A DNA stretch of 64,000 bases. Origin: Strongylocentrotus purpuratus. Lineage: Eukaryota; Echinodermata; Echinoidea; Camarodonta; Strongylocentrotidae. The stretch lies in NCBI RefSeq assembly GCF_000002235.5, contig NW_022145611.1, forward strand, positions 8,066,242 through 8,130,241, in the 5' to 3' direction. Positions within the stretch are counted from its first letter, which is position 1; each line of letters opens with the position of its first letter. Under the pieces are notes generated by a model, which did not search any database, had not been told where the DNA came from, and saw nothing but the letters and a program-made list of their open reading frames with translations. Made by a program: the position numbers and the translations under genes. Below, piece by piece: positions 1 through 12,569 of the stretch.

Positions 1-3000
1 TACACCCCAAATATGTGAATGACACCTTAAACAAAACGTACAGGAAGCTTAAGTGTGAATGTGTCATTGAGGATGACATTTGGTTATGATCCCCTCCAAC
101 TTTGGTCCCCTTTCTGTCCCTGTCTGTCTGGGTCTGTTCTCACACACCCCTTTCTGACCCTCAGTCGAGATCAGACGGGTTAAACCTTCTTGGGATCTGC
201 GCTGCAAAAAATTACACAACACAACCCCTGTGTGAGGAGTGAACCAGCACCCAATGTTGTCAAGTGGTTACACAACAAATCTGCAGTGTGACATGACACT
301 GCAACTACACTTATGTTGCAGGTGATGTACATTATCTACATAATGTTGCAAAACAAATGTGACATGCCACTATCAAACCTGAAAAATGTCACCAGATATC
401 TTTTTTTTTTACCTGTATCATTTCCATAATGTGCAATTTCTAAGCTTTACATCAAAATCCTTTTGCTCTAAGAAGATGGTAAATGAAAACATTTATCACT
501 TTTTTCATAGAAAAAAGGAAGCCCATTTTGTTTAACTGCTGAACATATAAGTATTGAAAACTCTGTCAGAACTGTTTCCTTACAAAAAAGGGAAACCACA
601 GCTAATTTACATAGCTAATTGAGATCCCAAATTGATTCACAGCTGTTTAAAATTCCAGTAACTTCCTAATACTCGACAGATATCTGATAGACCGGAAATT
701 AGGAACCTGCACTAGAGCTTGCTAAGCAGCTAATTAATGACAACAGCAAAGTACAAACATAAAATCAACAATGATAGATCAAAACTGGCTGCTAAATAAG
801 GTCCAAATTATCTGGGGTAAATTGTCTTAATTTTTCTATACTGATAGGAAGGAAGGCAGCCTCCTGAAAACAACTGACTTTTTCATTAGCGTTCACAGAG
901 AAAATAAATATATTTGTTTTTGTTTTGTCAATATTGTTACTTTTCCAAGTGAGCAACCGTGCATTGACTATTAAACTGAATTAAATACGGGTCTTTTTCC
1001 GCAAATTTTTGAATAATATCAATGGTAATTCATAATTCCGATGAACTAATTTGTAATTTTTATCACATAGTAGTTCAATATGGTCCATTAAATATGGTCT
1101 ATGTACAAATCAAATTATTTCGCAACAGGCTTTAGAATAACACTGTTACAGTCATGCTCTCAAATAATTGCAATTGACATTTGGCTCGCGCTTAATTTCT
1201 ATGATTCCCATGCTGCCCGAACATCTCAAAACTCATGTCAGTCCTTTCATGGATTAGAAATGTCTGATGTTACATTTTTAATGAGTTCTTCTTCTTTCTT
1301 TTCATCCCTAATTGGCCCTAATGTCCTTCATGACATTTAGCTTATCTTCTCTATCAGACGCTAAGCTTCAGCGACACAATAGCCGTCTAATCAAGTCAGC
1401 GTGCATCACGATGTTAATTATGGAAGCAATAATAGCGACGTTGAAGACACGAGAACATAACAAGATGTGATCAATATGTTTGTCTCCATGGTGACTTGTT
1501 ATGTTATTAAAATCTGTCTTTAGATATCATGTGACGGTATTGTATATTTCTGATTTAATAACATCATTCCTACTTCGAAAATACATCATGTGCATGAAAC
1601 AGTCCTTGAATGTCACAAAAATATCTTGACAGAAATAAAATGTTCTTGTTTTTGTAAAGTTGTACGTATTTGGATCTTTGAAACAAATATCTTTATTTCA
1701 CTTTCATTCTTCAAGAGCCTATATCCTAAATAATATAAAAATGTTGCAAATGCTCACAGCATGACAATAACAAGCACCTATATGTAAGTGTTATGGTAAT
1801 AATTATTCCCATAGAAACACAGTATTAGCTCTCTGGTGACACACTTGAGCTAGTAATCTTGTTTCTAAAAGTGAGAATGTGAATACTTATTCCTGTCCCT
1901 CATTTCAGCTATCTCAATAGAAAAACATACTGTCCAATTACACTATGGTCCAAACAAATTAATACACAATCAATCCTATTCACTTCTTAACCATTCCTTA
2001 TAAATTACAAGCAGTTCCTTTCCACACCAAAGGCATCAGGGTGCTGTCTTAACAGTTGTGATTGATATAATTGTAACTTTGTACTGAAGAGATGGGACTT
2101 TATAATTAAGTTTGCAACTGATTGGAGGACTTGCAATCAATCGCAACTCTTTTTTCAGAATGGGCCCAGCTCCAAACATGACCTTTAAAAGTAAATCCCC
2201 TTTATAAAACTTGCAACATTTCTCTTTTTCTCACTTCTCACCCCCTTAAAGTCACATATCTCTATCAAAAAAAAAACTCTTGTGGACACGGTGATGACTC
2301 CATGTATGCCTTCCAGCCTATATCCTCAAGGAAAGCACTTTTCAGTAGGTCACCTCCTAAAAATAGCCCTCCTACCCCATATCGGGATCCCGCCACAGGG
2401 ATATTTTTACACGTTATTTATCTTGAGGTCTCAGTCCGCACGGGCCTGAGCTTCCTCGCAAACTCTTGGCACGTTGCGGTCACTCGCTTCCTATATTTTA
2501 CAGCGACGCAACAGCTGCACAGGGTTGATTTTTTTTTGAGGACGAAAAGCGATACGATGATACAGGAAAAGTGGACTGCTTGCCCACGTCATGACTGGGG
2601 GAGAAAATAGTTTGAAACCTCATCCCGTCCCCCCATAACAACAAACCAAACCAAAACAAAACAGTGCCGAAAATGAAATGATTATGACGACGAACAGAGA
2701 TATGGGATTAAGTGGACGGTGTGCTTGAGTACGTCAACGTGGGAGAAAATAGCTTGCAATGCTACTCTTCCTCTCTAAACTAAACCAAAACCATATGAGA
2801 GGATTACTAATATAATCAAAGATTTGGCAATAACTATTAATTTTCCATATTTGTAGCCTCTTAATTCTATAAATATGTACATTTATTTTTAAAAATTCCT
2901 TTTTAATCACACTGGAAATAAACATAACTTGGGTATTATCAACAGGTCACTTTTCGTCAGCTCAGTGAACTCACTGTTAGCTAAAAAAATCTATAACTCC

Positions 3001-3481
3001 CCCACCAATAACTATGGACTAAACCAAAATTTGTTTTTGAAAATGCAATGATTTACAAAAATGAATTAATGCAAGAAAGAATCCTTGAAACTACATCTCA
3101 CGTAACAACTAACAAAACCAATTACAAAACAATGTCATACTAAAATGATAATGCAAATGAAATTATACAGGGAAAGTGGACAGTTGCGAACTGATGTGAG
3201 AAACAATAGGATATACGAACGTGGTTAAAAATTTACATAATCTCATGTCAAAATGTACCAAGCTTGATTTAGAAACATAAAGGTCAAAAGAAACACTGGT
3301 TCAAATATTTAACAATTTTTTAAAGAGATACACAAATACAATTTCTGCTATATACATTGAACAAGATGATGCATTTTTTTGTATCCTTTTTTTAATCTTT
3401 ATACCAAATAGTACTAACGCATGACATGAGGACTGGGGGGACCCTTTATAGCAGTGATATAAAAAGCACAAACACATGAAA

Positions 3482-3594
3482 GCTAGACTTCTTACCGGTA
3501 TTCTATATTTAAAGAACCCATAGCGTTTCAGATCCATTTGAAAGTTTGACATTTGAACAGGATCAAGCCAAAGCTCCGATTTCACTTTCTTCAC

Positions 3595-3660
<66 letters not shown>

Positions 3661-4285
3661 ACCTCCTTGTCTCAATAAGTCCGTTCTCATTAACTCACAT
3701 TTTCAAAATAGCCTACCGGAATTAATTCTGATCTCGGAAAATTAGCCTAATCACGATTAAGGCTTGTTCGGAGATGGCGCGGTAATTGCCACAATATAGA
3801 GCATCTATCGTTTATTTTTAATTTAATATTTTGGAAGTGTAATAAATGGCAATTGCGCTCCAACAAACTGAGCACTATTTTATAAAATACAGAAATGCGC
3901 AGCGAATTACACTTCACGTCATCATAAGCTAAAGCTAGACTTCTTACCGGTATTCTATATTTACAGTACCCATAGCGTTTCGGATTCATTTGAAAGTTTG
4001 ACATTTGAACAGGATCAAGCAAAAGCTCCGATTTCACTCACATTTTCAAAATAGCCTACCGGAATTAATTCTCATCTCGGAAAATTAGCCTAATCACGAT
4101 TAAGGCTTGTTCAGAAAAGGCCTTGTGACTACTGCAATAGAGCATCTAGCGATTATTAATATTATTATTATTATTATTTTTTTTTTTTAAGGGGGGGGGG
4201 GAGTGTAAATAAATGGCAATTGTGCTCTAACAAACAGAGCACTATTTTATAAGGTAAGGCATGTGACACTTCACGTCATAAAAAA
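3482..4285. repeat. Direct tandem duplication, period about 452 bp
   Basis: The block starting GCTAGACTTCTTACCGG at 3482 repeats at 3934. The match runs through the GATCAAGC-AAGCTCCGATTTCACT region, the ACATTTTCAAAATAGCCTAC block and the AATGGCAATTG / GAGCACTATTTTATAA block. The left copy carries about 90 bp more, including the CT microsatellite. The right copy carries a TTA and poly-T/poly-G run of its own near 4155-4202. Substitutions between copies are few to moderate, so the event is fairly recent. Confidence 0.85.
3597..3656. repeat. (CT)n microsatellite
   Basis: About 30 uninterrupted CT units, present in only the left copy of the surrounding duplication. Translations across it give Arg-Glu repeats, which are not coding. 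Confidence 0.95.
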
Positions 4286-5645
4286 GGTGAAGTGAAATTT
4301 GTTTGGATTGCTACGATTTGTTCCACTCTGGCTGATGGAGATGGGGAAGCTTGGAACTATTTTCTCAAAAAAAGGCTGATCGGTCTTATCTCTCAAGCTC
4401 AAAGTTGCTTGGTCTAGTGGAAACGCACCTTTAATACATCTTGCTCTTTCAATATTTGAAAAGGTCCTCCAGAAATAGGCACACGGCCTGCTGGCAGGGG
4501 ATGATGCGTATCTAGGGGCAATTTGGTTGTCATGGATACGGGATGGGCAGGAAGATACTAGTTATTAAGTTCTTATCGCACGACCATCAAGCTGGACCAT
4601 GCGGGTCTTGGGGATTAAGCTGTCATGCGTTGATCTCATTTCACAATTCAAACAAATGTGAGTGCAAAATGATATGTCCATTCATTTTTTTTAAATTCTA
4701 CTTGCCAGACTGACAAGAAGTTTAACATTGCAGAAATATATATTTTCATCAATTTTTTGATATAGTTTTGCAGAAATGATAATTGGGGATCAATGCATTA
4801 CAATTTAACTATCCCTCGAATAATATTGTCACTTTTTAAGTTCTAACGGCAAACTTCATTAAAATTATCTTTATAAAGAAAAGATCACTAACTTCTTTTT
4901 TCCAACCTTTCATGTTTATCATCTAGTTATAGCAAGAACATTTTAATTGGAATCAATGCCAATTCTAGCTCACAGCTGACAATATGACGCATGTTCATCT
5001 TTAGAAGATCACATTAAACAATGACAATTGCCATCGTTGAATATCAAGAAGTTTCCACTGATCGAGGACGTCATAAATTTGGCAGAAATTGAAATCATAG
5101 CTTTGCTTAGGAAGTAAAATATCAGGAATCTCAAATGTGATCAGAGCGACATTCTTGGATTCTATAATTAAATTGAAATGCTGATTGTCTATAGAAGCAT
5201 TCATGTACAAGATCTGATATCAGCAGAAGAGTTTTCTGCATACAAACAAAACGGAAACAACTCAACAAAGTAGACTTGGCAGTCTATAGCTATGCAGCAT
5301 TGAGACTTGAGAGAAGGGTAAAATGGCAGTTTGAACAAGATTGAACAACTTATGGGCTATGAATGCTACTAATTCTCTTAAATCCTACGCTGGGTCTAAA
5401 TTTTGTCTGACAAATTATTTAAAAAACAAGCTCAAGTCTCAGCTTTCTTCATTAATATTGACTACCGGGTAGAGACAGAGCTTAATCCCAGAACAAAGGG
5501 TATAGCAATAGCAATTACTCGCACAAGTATGAAAGCATTTCAATAGATAACTTTTTTCTGATAGCTTTAAAAATGAGAAAGCACAAATATACCCCCTGTT
5601 GTTGTTGTTGTTGCTTCTGTCCCAGTTTTAACCCTTCTTTTTGGA

Positions 5646-5714
5646 TGTTTGGAACCAAAAGGGTGTTAACTCATGTGCTCTAACCCTGAGCTAACGCCCT
5701 TTTGGCTCCAAACA
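5646..5714. mobile_element. Hairpin-family copy (69-bp imperfect palindrome)
   Basis: Left arm 5646-5673 begins TGTTTGGAACCAAAAGGG and right arm 5687-5714 is its reverse complement with about 3 mismatches in 28. The loop is 13 bp. Each arm contains a (G)TTAAC or GCTAAC core. It is the most symmetrical member of a family seen elsewhere in this window (12492, 18508, 27661, 41010, 46097, 51503 and 56471, among others). Confidence 0.8.
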
Positions 5715-6437
5715 AATAATATGTTTTTTAATAACAAGAGAGAAATTTAAATAAAAAAGTTGTCTGATCAATTTAAGAGCAGCATCCTGTGTTACATCAG
5801 TGGCCTATGGGATATTGGTTAATTAGCAAACCACTTTTAGCAGATCTGCTGGGTACTGAAACCCTACATCATCTTACATGCTATTGAAGTAAAGCTGAGT
5901 TAAGGGTCAAGAAGACACAATTGGAATCTATCGCGATGAGCTATGATTCTAAAAATGGATTTGAAATTGTTTGGGTAAGAACAACTCCAAGATATTTGTA
6001 GAGAGTTAGGGCATATTTTGTCTCATTACTTGAATGTATCTCAAAAATGCATTCAAATATGATCCCCAAATGAGAAGTACTACCATATTAACAGCCAGTA
6101 AAAACATGTAGCGAAAGGCATAAGTACACGCATCTCTTTGCCGAACCATCATGGATTTGTTGAGTGAGCATACAAATGTTCAAATTGCACCTTTGACAAA
6201 ACCATTTAAAATGGCTCTTGATCTGACAGTTTGACCTGTATGATAACAGATATCAATTTATGACGTCTGGTAATATATATATATATTTCAAAAAATTCAG
6301 CCTGCAAGAATCATCCATATGATGGAGGAGGCAGAAGAAAGTGGATAAAGAGAAGGATTTTTTTTTAAATGAATGTACCTTTAAAGGAACTAATTAACAT
6401 CTTTCAAGTAAAATTTATACCAAAATACAGTGCTTAC

Positions 6438-6537
6438 CTTGATGTCCCGCTAGTTGGACCCAGGGGTATTTTTTCTTGAAGGACTGGACGAACGGTGACC
6501 AGTGAACCATGTTGCGAATTTTCCTCCAAGAGCTTGC
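6438..6537 (-). CDS. ITPKB: Inositol-trisphosphate 3-kinase, calmodulin-binding/kinase-entry exon
   Basis: This internal exon of 100 nt encodes 33 codons plus one base. It begins Ala-Ser then [15 protein letters not shown], followed by Gln-Ser and [14 protein letters not shown]. Vertebrate ITPKB has [20 protein letters not shown] at the same place, so the identity is almost complete. In the family this segment opens the catalytic region and holds the Ca2+/calmodulin-binding helix with its key Trp. The enzyme phosphorylates Ins(1,4,5)P3 to Ins(1,3,4,5)P4 using ATP, which ends IP3-driven Ca2+ release. The acceptor is tttgttcttgcag before GCAAGC and the donor is CATCAAG followed by gtaagc. Start phase is 0 and end phase is 1. 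Upstream phase-0 exons at 9265, 41481 and 57736 could each join here. ATP- and inositol-binding residues are on exons outside the window. Confidence 0.97.
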
Positions 6538-9264
6538 CTGCAAGAACAAACAAAAACAGAAGAGACACAATGAATATCTTGAAAACATTTTTTTTTCTTC
6601 AGTAGCCAGTATTCATATGTGGAAATACTCTCAGAGATGCAAAATATATGAACTGAAACAACTTTTTTTGGTCGGTTAAACAGTCAGAAGTGCTTTAACT
6701 ATGTTTCAAAGTACATGAATCAACCCTCTTCTGGGTTTAAACAGACGTTTAATGTGTGAGTGAGGCATTGACATAATAAATGCAATCATTGGAAAGCGAT
6801 AACTGCTCACAAACTTTTAGAAGAAAATAAAAGCAATCATGCTCAATTGCTATCTCGGACCTAGACACAAGTCACCATGTATATAGAAAGTCAATAAATC
6901 ACTTTCTCAACTCCTATAGAGAATGATCTGTCAAGTCAACATTAAAAATGAACTTGAGTTCTGGTAAATATAGGAAATAAATTCTCACAGAATCCAATGC
7001 AACTTACACTGAATGTTCAAGATTACAAATAAATGACATGTGCCAAACAATTTTGGTAGAAAATGTATAGTGGCTGAGTAATGAGCATAGAAAGATAAAG
7101 ATAATCTACTGCAGGATACACAATCCAGAATAAAGCAGAGCAATTTTCTATCAAAATTCAATTCCCATACCATAGCTCAAGATTAGCTTCAATGGTACAG
7201 CAGCTTGATGAAACTAAAAAACGGCTACCAATTGTCGTAAAGCTTTATACTCATATTTAGTGAGAAGTCACTCCTAATTCTTTGAAAAAAATGTTTATTT
7301 CCTTATGAGGTTATAATTGTCTGTATCATAGTAACAGTAATATATGCACCAAAAAACAATAAAACATTATCAAAACCTACAGCAACCTACGCAATGAAAA
7401 CCAAAAGTAGTCGCCCCCAGAAAACTATTACTCTTCCGGCTATGCACTCTCATCCAGGGCTGTACATAACAAGTTCAGTTTCATATAAAGTGGAAAATGA
7501 TACGAAAGAGTTTCACTTGTACGTGTATCACTTAATGACATGCAAATTAAGAGTTTGATTTTTGCTATTAAATGATGGTAACACGACCCTGGTATTAGTT
7601 CATTGAATCTGTTTTCCTGTTAATAGTTGGAGATGATATCAATTGTATTGCTGCACGATGGCTTTTAGAGTTTTGAAAACACAAAGCAACCATTTCTACT
7701 ATTAAAAAATCAACCACTTTCAGTAGCCTAGTGCATCACATTTTGAAATGTGCGAACATTACAATGACGTATTATGTAATCCAAACATGTTTTCTTATGG
7801 GACACAAGAGTTGATTTTTCGAAAAAATTGTAATCATGGTTGAAATAGTTATACCCCGGGGACACTAACAGACCGAAAATAGACCCAAACAAAACTTGAT
7901 GACAAGTACAGGATAGCTCAGAAACAGAGAAGAAAAGTGGATAAACATATATAAGTGTTTATCAGTTATTACAATTACCAGCACATTCTCACTACAAACT
8001 TGTTTATATCCTTGATCGTCTAAACAATTCAGAAATACTAGACAGTTTCAAGTGCATTAGAAATCCTGAGCAATGATTCAAAGTACATAACAGCCTTCAT
8101 GGGTCCCAATCAACTCTATGGGGTACAAACTTTAAAGATTTTCAGACAAAGAAATAATGATGTGCTAATGAGAGCGGGTCTTAACTTCCTGTCAAAAAAG
8201 GAAATATCAAAACATAGGAAGACCAATTAGGACCAATGAGGTTAAACCATATAATTTCTTCCATTAACATGCATTGTTTAAGGAAGTGGCCCTTTACCCA
8301 TGCAGCATCAAAATCTGCTATTCAGTATTGTAAATTTGAGAGGGAAATGTGCGATTGATGCACCAAAATAAACATTTACCGGTACGTCTTTTCCTTTTTC
8401 TGTAATACAGGTGTACATACAGGAAGAAAATCGAGGAACCCAAACAAAGCTTGTGGGCTTTGAGCTATTTTCAAAATTTGGTTATTTGTCAAAAGCGAAA
8501 AGAGGAAATGGAAGCCTGACATGGAAACAAATACATCCTTGGTTCTATAAATACAAAGGAAGTTGCACCAGTAACAATTGATAACAAATATAAATTTTAT
8601 CATGTCATGCAAACATGCTTATTAATGACAAACTCACAAAAATTCTATTGAAGTTCACATACTAGAAAGGCTATAAAAATCATTGTGTACAACAAATACA
8701 CATGAAACTCTCATTTTGGCTATAGCAAAAATCACATTTTCCTCAACAATCATATCACTTTCAAGAAGACTCAAACGAAGTGAATGTTGTTTCTCAGAAA
8801 TTACAACTGAATTTGATTCATCCTACTGTGCAGACAATCGTATTCAGATCTATAGTTATGTATGCACAGAAAGACAAATAGCTCAGGTGAACATAACCAA
8901 ACAAAAGCAAACATTTACTAGAATTCTTCTAACCACATCTTTATCTAAACCTTTAAGAGGCTCATCTACACAACTTCTCATCTTTATGACTTTCATATCA
9001 TAAAGTAATCACATAGACTTTCGAGAAATCAACTTGAGGGCATTATAAATGATCAATTGTATATATCCCATTGGAATCATGTTCGCATTAGGTAAAACTT
9101 CACTGTCATGTTCATATTTTTGAAAAGGTAATAAACACAGTTATTACAATTGCCTTAGGTAATTTTTTTTTAAAGTCTTTGTGATCATGTCTATAACTCA
9201 ATTTTCAAAAGATTAAAAGCTTTAGAGTGATTTTTTTTCCAGCTGATCAAGTCTAACAACCTAC
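6538..9264 (-). other. ITPK intron between proximal first exon and kinase exon
   Basis: AT-rich intron with no coding exon that I can support. It holds a block at about 7690-7810 that is related to 29440-29560, and the left member of a dispersed duplication (8515-8735, related to 10726-10990). Confidence 0.7.
8515..8735. repeat. Dispersed duplication, copy 1 (pairs with 10726-10990)
   Basis: Shared stretches in the same order and orientation include CCTTGGTTCTAT.AATACA, GGAAGTTGCA, TTTTATCATGTCATG, TCTATTGAAGTT, ACATACTAGAAAGGC and CTCATTTT.GCTATAG. Identity is roughly 75-80 percent with several indels. The two copies bracket the proximal first exon at 9265-9411. Confidence 0.75.
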
Positions 9265-9411
9265 CAGTATGAAGACGACACATCCTACAAATATCTCAAC
9301 GTAAACCTCTGATGAGAAAGAGAGAGTCTTCATGGTTGCAACGCTAGAAACGAAGGAGGTAGATGAAGGAGGGACAGTATCAACAGGTCCACTGAAAGTC
9401 CTGGATGGCAT
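9265..9411 (-). CDS. ITPKB: Alternative first coding exon of ITPK, short hydrophobic N-terminus
   Basis: The ATG at 9411-9409 opens 49 codons that end at a splice donor (ATACTG then gtaggttg) in phase 0, the phase of the kinase exon 2.7 kb downstream. An in-frame TAA lies 12 nt upstream, so this is the first Met. The peptide starts MPSRTFSGPVD, is Ser/Thr/Pro-rich to about residue 34, and ends with the hydrophobic run VYVEIFVGCVVFIL (36-49). Joined to the next exon it would read ...VVFIL-ASSWRK. No further in-frame coding sequence is possible past the donor (a stop follows after three codons). I infer a promoter-proximal isoform with a membrane-seeking N-terminus. There is no database support for the peptide itself. 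The alternative is a chance ORF in a GC-richer leader. Confidence 0.6.
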
Positions 9412-9870
9412 GTTCAAGAGGAGTTACCAAGAGAAACACAAGAGCTGATGTCCTCAAACTCCAAAGGCACCCTCTCGGGTCAACCTTGCATTTGTAGACT
9501 GTCCAAGTCTCCAATTGATGTACAATACAGCAAACTCTTCTGGAAGTCTCAGACTAAGTGGTTGAAAGTAAAAAAGGTGTTTGTTCAATGCGATTAACAA
9601 ACAGCAGCCATGTACGGACAAAGGAGAGACCGATGCAGGGAAAGATTCAGAGTTTGAAGTACGACCAACCTCCGATCAAGTTCTATCAACCAATGACGCT
9701 GCCCTCTTTCAAGTTGGAGAGGAGCGTGGACAAACTTTCAGCGAGTCGGAGCTGAATGACGCGGCGGCAGAGAGCACTCTTGCTGGCTCTTCACTCCCTC
9801 CGACGACATCATCATCATCAGGGTTGAAGGGAAATCTCCAGGACTGGGTTGCTAAGTGTTGCTAAGTGAC
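9412..9870 (-). promoter_or_regulatory. Probable 5' leader and promoter region of the proximal ITPK exon
   Basis: This patch is clearly GC-richer than its surroundings, with CpG-containing stretches (for example around 9750-9870), and sits directly upstream of the ATG at 9411. That is typical of a first-exon leader. I cannot fix a transcription start. The plus-strand open frames here are antisense to this leader and show no splice or protein signature. Confidence 0.4.
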
Positions 9871-9987
9871 GTTCGCCCCTACAAACGAGCCATTCACACC
9901 GAGGCTCTTTACTTCCCCCTGGATATCAGTGTGCTTCCTGAGGTTGGCTTTGTGTATGGTGTGTGTATGTGGATGAATGAATGAATG

Positions 9988-9988
<1 letters not shown>

Positions 9989-10019
<31 letters not shown>
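9989..10019. repeat. (GA)n microsatellite after (GAAT)n
   Basis: A short GAAT tandem at 9972-9989 runs into about 14 GA units. Confidence 0.95.
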
Positions 10020-10021
<2 letters not shown>

Positions 10022-10725
10022 AGGAAGTTTTCACTTACGCTGGAAAACTTATTACTCTCTGGATTTCGACGGAAGCCAAGACAGGCAGGCAATCATGCTC
10101 GCTGGATAAATATGACATACGCCCTCTACAGTTTGCTACAGTACAGTCAACTCAATGGAAGTTTATGGTCTTGCTCTGAATTGTTTAACAAAAAGCACTT
10201 TTCTCTAATCACATTTTTTTTTGCTTCTCTTCCGACACTAATAGATTCTGCAACAATGTCTTTTAAGTCTTTTTAAGAAACAAGGTAAATAACAGAAGCA
10301 GTACTTCAGCATTATTGTACCGGTAATCCTTCATCATAAACCATAATCTAAACCCATTAACATAATGCCAAACCACTTTCCTCAAATATAATTTTTTTTT
10401 AAATATCACAGTACAATATGTTTATTTGAAAAATCCAGGATATATTTGGACACGTTAGAAATGAGTATTCTCCCCAAATAGTTTGTTTTTCGTAGAAACA
10501 ATAATCCTTTTCATATATCTGCTTTTTTTCTGCTTTAAGAATCCATACAACAATAATTCTTTTTTTCAAATGGTTATATTTTCATAGAAATTCTTATTCT
10601 TATTTCAACAATAGGGGCGTTAACACTGCAAGCAAAAAACTTTTTTTCTTTTCTCAAGTTCCACCATCTAAACGATTTTTTAAAAACTTAGCAATTTGTC
10701 TTTGAGAATAGAGGAAACAGAAGTT

Positions 10726-10990
10726 TGACAAGAACAAATACCCTTGGTTCTATTAATACAGAGGAAGTTGCATCAATAAAAATATGACTTTTATCATGTC
10801 ATGAAAACATACTTTTTGATAAGAATCTCACAAAAGAACTGACCTTTTTCCTTGATATATCACAAACAAAAATCTATTGAAGTTTAGATGAGCTTAACAT
10901 ACTAGAAAGGCCATACTAATTATCAGAACAATTGTTGTACACAATGAAAACCCATTAAACCCTCATTTTAGCTATAGCTGGAGAAAAAAA
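10726..10990. repeat. Dispersed duplication, copy 2 (pairs with 8515-8735)
   Basis: Same-orientation paralogue of 8515-8735, about 45 bp longer because of an insertion before the CTATTGAAGTTTAGATG block. Confidence 0.75.
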
Positions 10991-11572
10991 AATGGCAGTT
11001 AAAAAGGCAAACAAAAATGGCAGAAAAGAGACAGAGTAGTAAAAAAAAAAATAACCAGTTATGAGAGAACAATAAAGAAGAGGTCATGTGACTTGGGCAG
11101 AATAATGAAAAACCAAGAAACATTTTATGGAGAAACTACAAAATATGCTTTAATAAATGATAATATTTTTCGTACAAAACCAAATGAAGAGAGCCACAAT
11201 GAACTTAAAATTGCTTGGCAATCTGTGCAATAATAGCACGCATACTCTAGAATACAAAACCACAGTAACTTCAAGAAAATTAATGAAATTCTGATCATCT
11301 TCTTTGACTGCATCAGTCTGCTCTAAATCTCAAATATTCCAACAGCAAACAATAAAGAAAGAGTGTTGCCATGGTAATCTGTATGCAAGGAGGTAAGTGT
11401 TGCCGAGCGACGGGGTTGCCACGGCGATGGCATTGGCAGGGAAGAAAGGACGAAGGAGTGGGATTTCCCCTCACTCTGGCGCCGGGGTAGAGATGCCGTC
11501 AGAGAAAAGTACAAAGCACATGATTGACATGAATAACAAATACCTGTATGATGATGCTTCAGGAATTGATGG

Positions 11573-11900
11573 TTTAAAGGGGAAGTCCACCCTGATGTTA
11601 AGTTCGTTTTAATAGAAGCAGGAAAATGAGAGGAACAGGTTATTTAAAGTTTGAGCTTGGTAAAACCTGATTTAAAAAAAAGAAACTCTGTGACACGTTT
11701 TGCTAGGTTCCCTCCCATTTGCTCTGTAAAAATATAATCAGAAATTACTATTTTCCTTTGATCTAATACATGTATCTTTTGATGCAACATGAGACTATTT
11801 CTTTTCTCTCCAATTTCCTTTTTGCTACCGAAACTGAACATGAGCTTCAAAAGATCATTAGGTAGTTTTAAAAAAAAACTAGGGCTCACAAGTAACTTTT
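11573..11900. mobile_element. T2/Kolobok-type MITE, single end (fragment)
   Basis: It begins TTAAAGGGGAAGTCCACCC, the TTAAAGG terminal form known for T2-type MITEs of the Kolobok superfamily. The interior (AATAGAAGCAG.AAAATGAGA, then CCCATTTGCTCTGTA) is shared with 26069 onwards. No inverted partner end was found nearby, so it is truncated. Confidence 0.5.
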
Positions 11901-12491
11901 ATGTGAGGAAATCACTCTATACCATCTGTTGAAGTTGTGATCAACGCAGGGGGGGGGGGGGAACCCTTTTTTCTTACAGATTATTTGTTAAAAATTGTGG
12001 GGTCACTTGCCTTTGATGACATTTTAAGAGTAGACACCATTACACAATTACTTTTTGCCCCGTGATCTACACTTCAGTACTTGAAATGAAATTGAACAAC
12101 AAATACTACGATTTAGAAGTCTGTCAAGTATTTTTAGATGAACTACGCAAAATATTATTCCCATTTTGAGCCAAATATTTTTCAACTGTCGTCACCAAGA
12201 CATCAAGTGCGAGAGGGGGAAAACCCCGCGCTTTATGAACAGTTCATATTTTGTCCTACTTCAATTACATATTAATGACTGTAGAGAGATAAGATCATCA
12301 CAATAAATTTCATCAAGATAGCAATAAAGCGATGAAATATTATGCTTGCGTATCATAAAAAGTTGTAGAGCCTTCTTTGTACCCTCTGGCAATAAATGTA
12401 ATAATTGAGGTGTCGAGTATCACTAATTGTTTGTAATATGTATCGATTCCTAGAAATTACTCTTTTGTATTGGCTGAAGAATGAGAAATAT

Positions 12492-12569
12492 TGTCTGTTC
12501 GGAGCCAGATGGGCATTTACTCAGTTGAATAAGTATATGAGTTAATGACCTTTTGGTTCCAAACAGACA
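12492..12569. mobile_element. Hairpin-family copy (78-bp imperfect palindrome)
   Basis: Left arm 12492-12523 (TGTCTGTTCGGAGCCAGATG, then GGCATTTACTCA) and right arm 12538-12569 (TGAGTTAATGACC... CCAAACAGACA) are about 80 percent complementary. The loop is 14 bp. Confidence 0.8.

Larger units (their letters stand above)
1..6437 (-). other. ITPK intron, continuing off the left edge
   Basis: This is intron downstream of the kinase exon at 6438-6537. The intron's GT is at 6437-6436 (reverse complement reads CATCAAG then gtaagc). I found no sequence here that encodes the next catalytic segment (the Gly-Arg-Ile-Leu-Lys block that follows in vertebrate enzymes), so the next exon should lie left of position 1. 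Contents: mostly AT-rich unique DNA, a direct duplication at 3482-4285, a CT microsatellite and one hairpin-element copy at 5646-5714. A GC-richer patch at 2290-2620 has no convincing splice signals. Confidence 0.8.

Noticed and set aside
61-205. Minus-strand acceptor-like tttttgcag followed by a 45-codon open stretch (RRSQEGLTRLISTEG...)
   Set aside because: Phase and sequence do not match the next ITPK catalytic exon, there is no donor at its end, and it is partly low-complexity CTGTCT repeats.
3301-3690. 129-aa ORF with Arg-Glu repeats
   Set aside because: It spans the CT microsatellite in a duplicated intronic block.
9558-10276. Plus-strand ORFs at 9558-9865 and 9985-10276
   Set aside because: Antisense to the probable leader of the proximal ITPK exon, or driven by the GA microsatellite. 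No splice logic.
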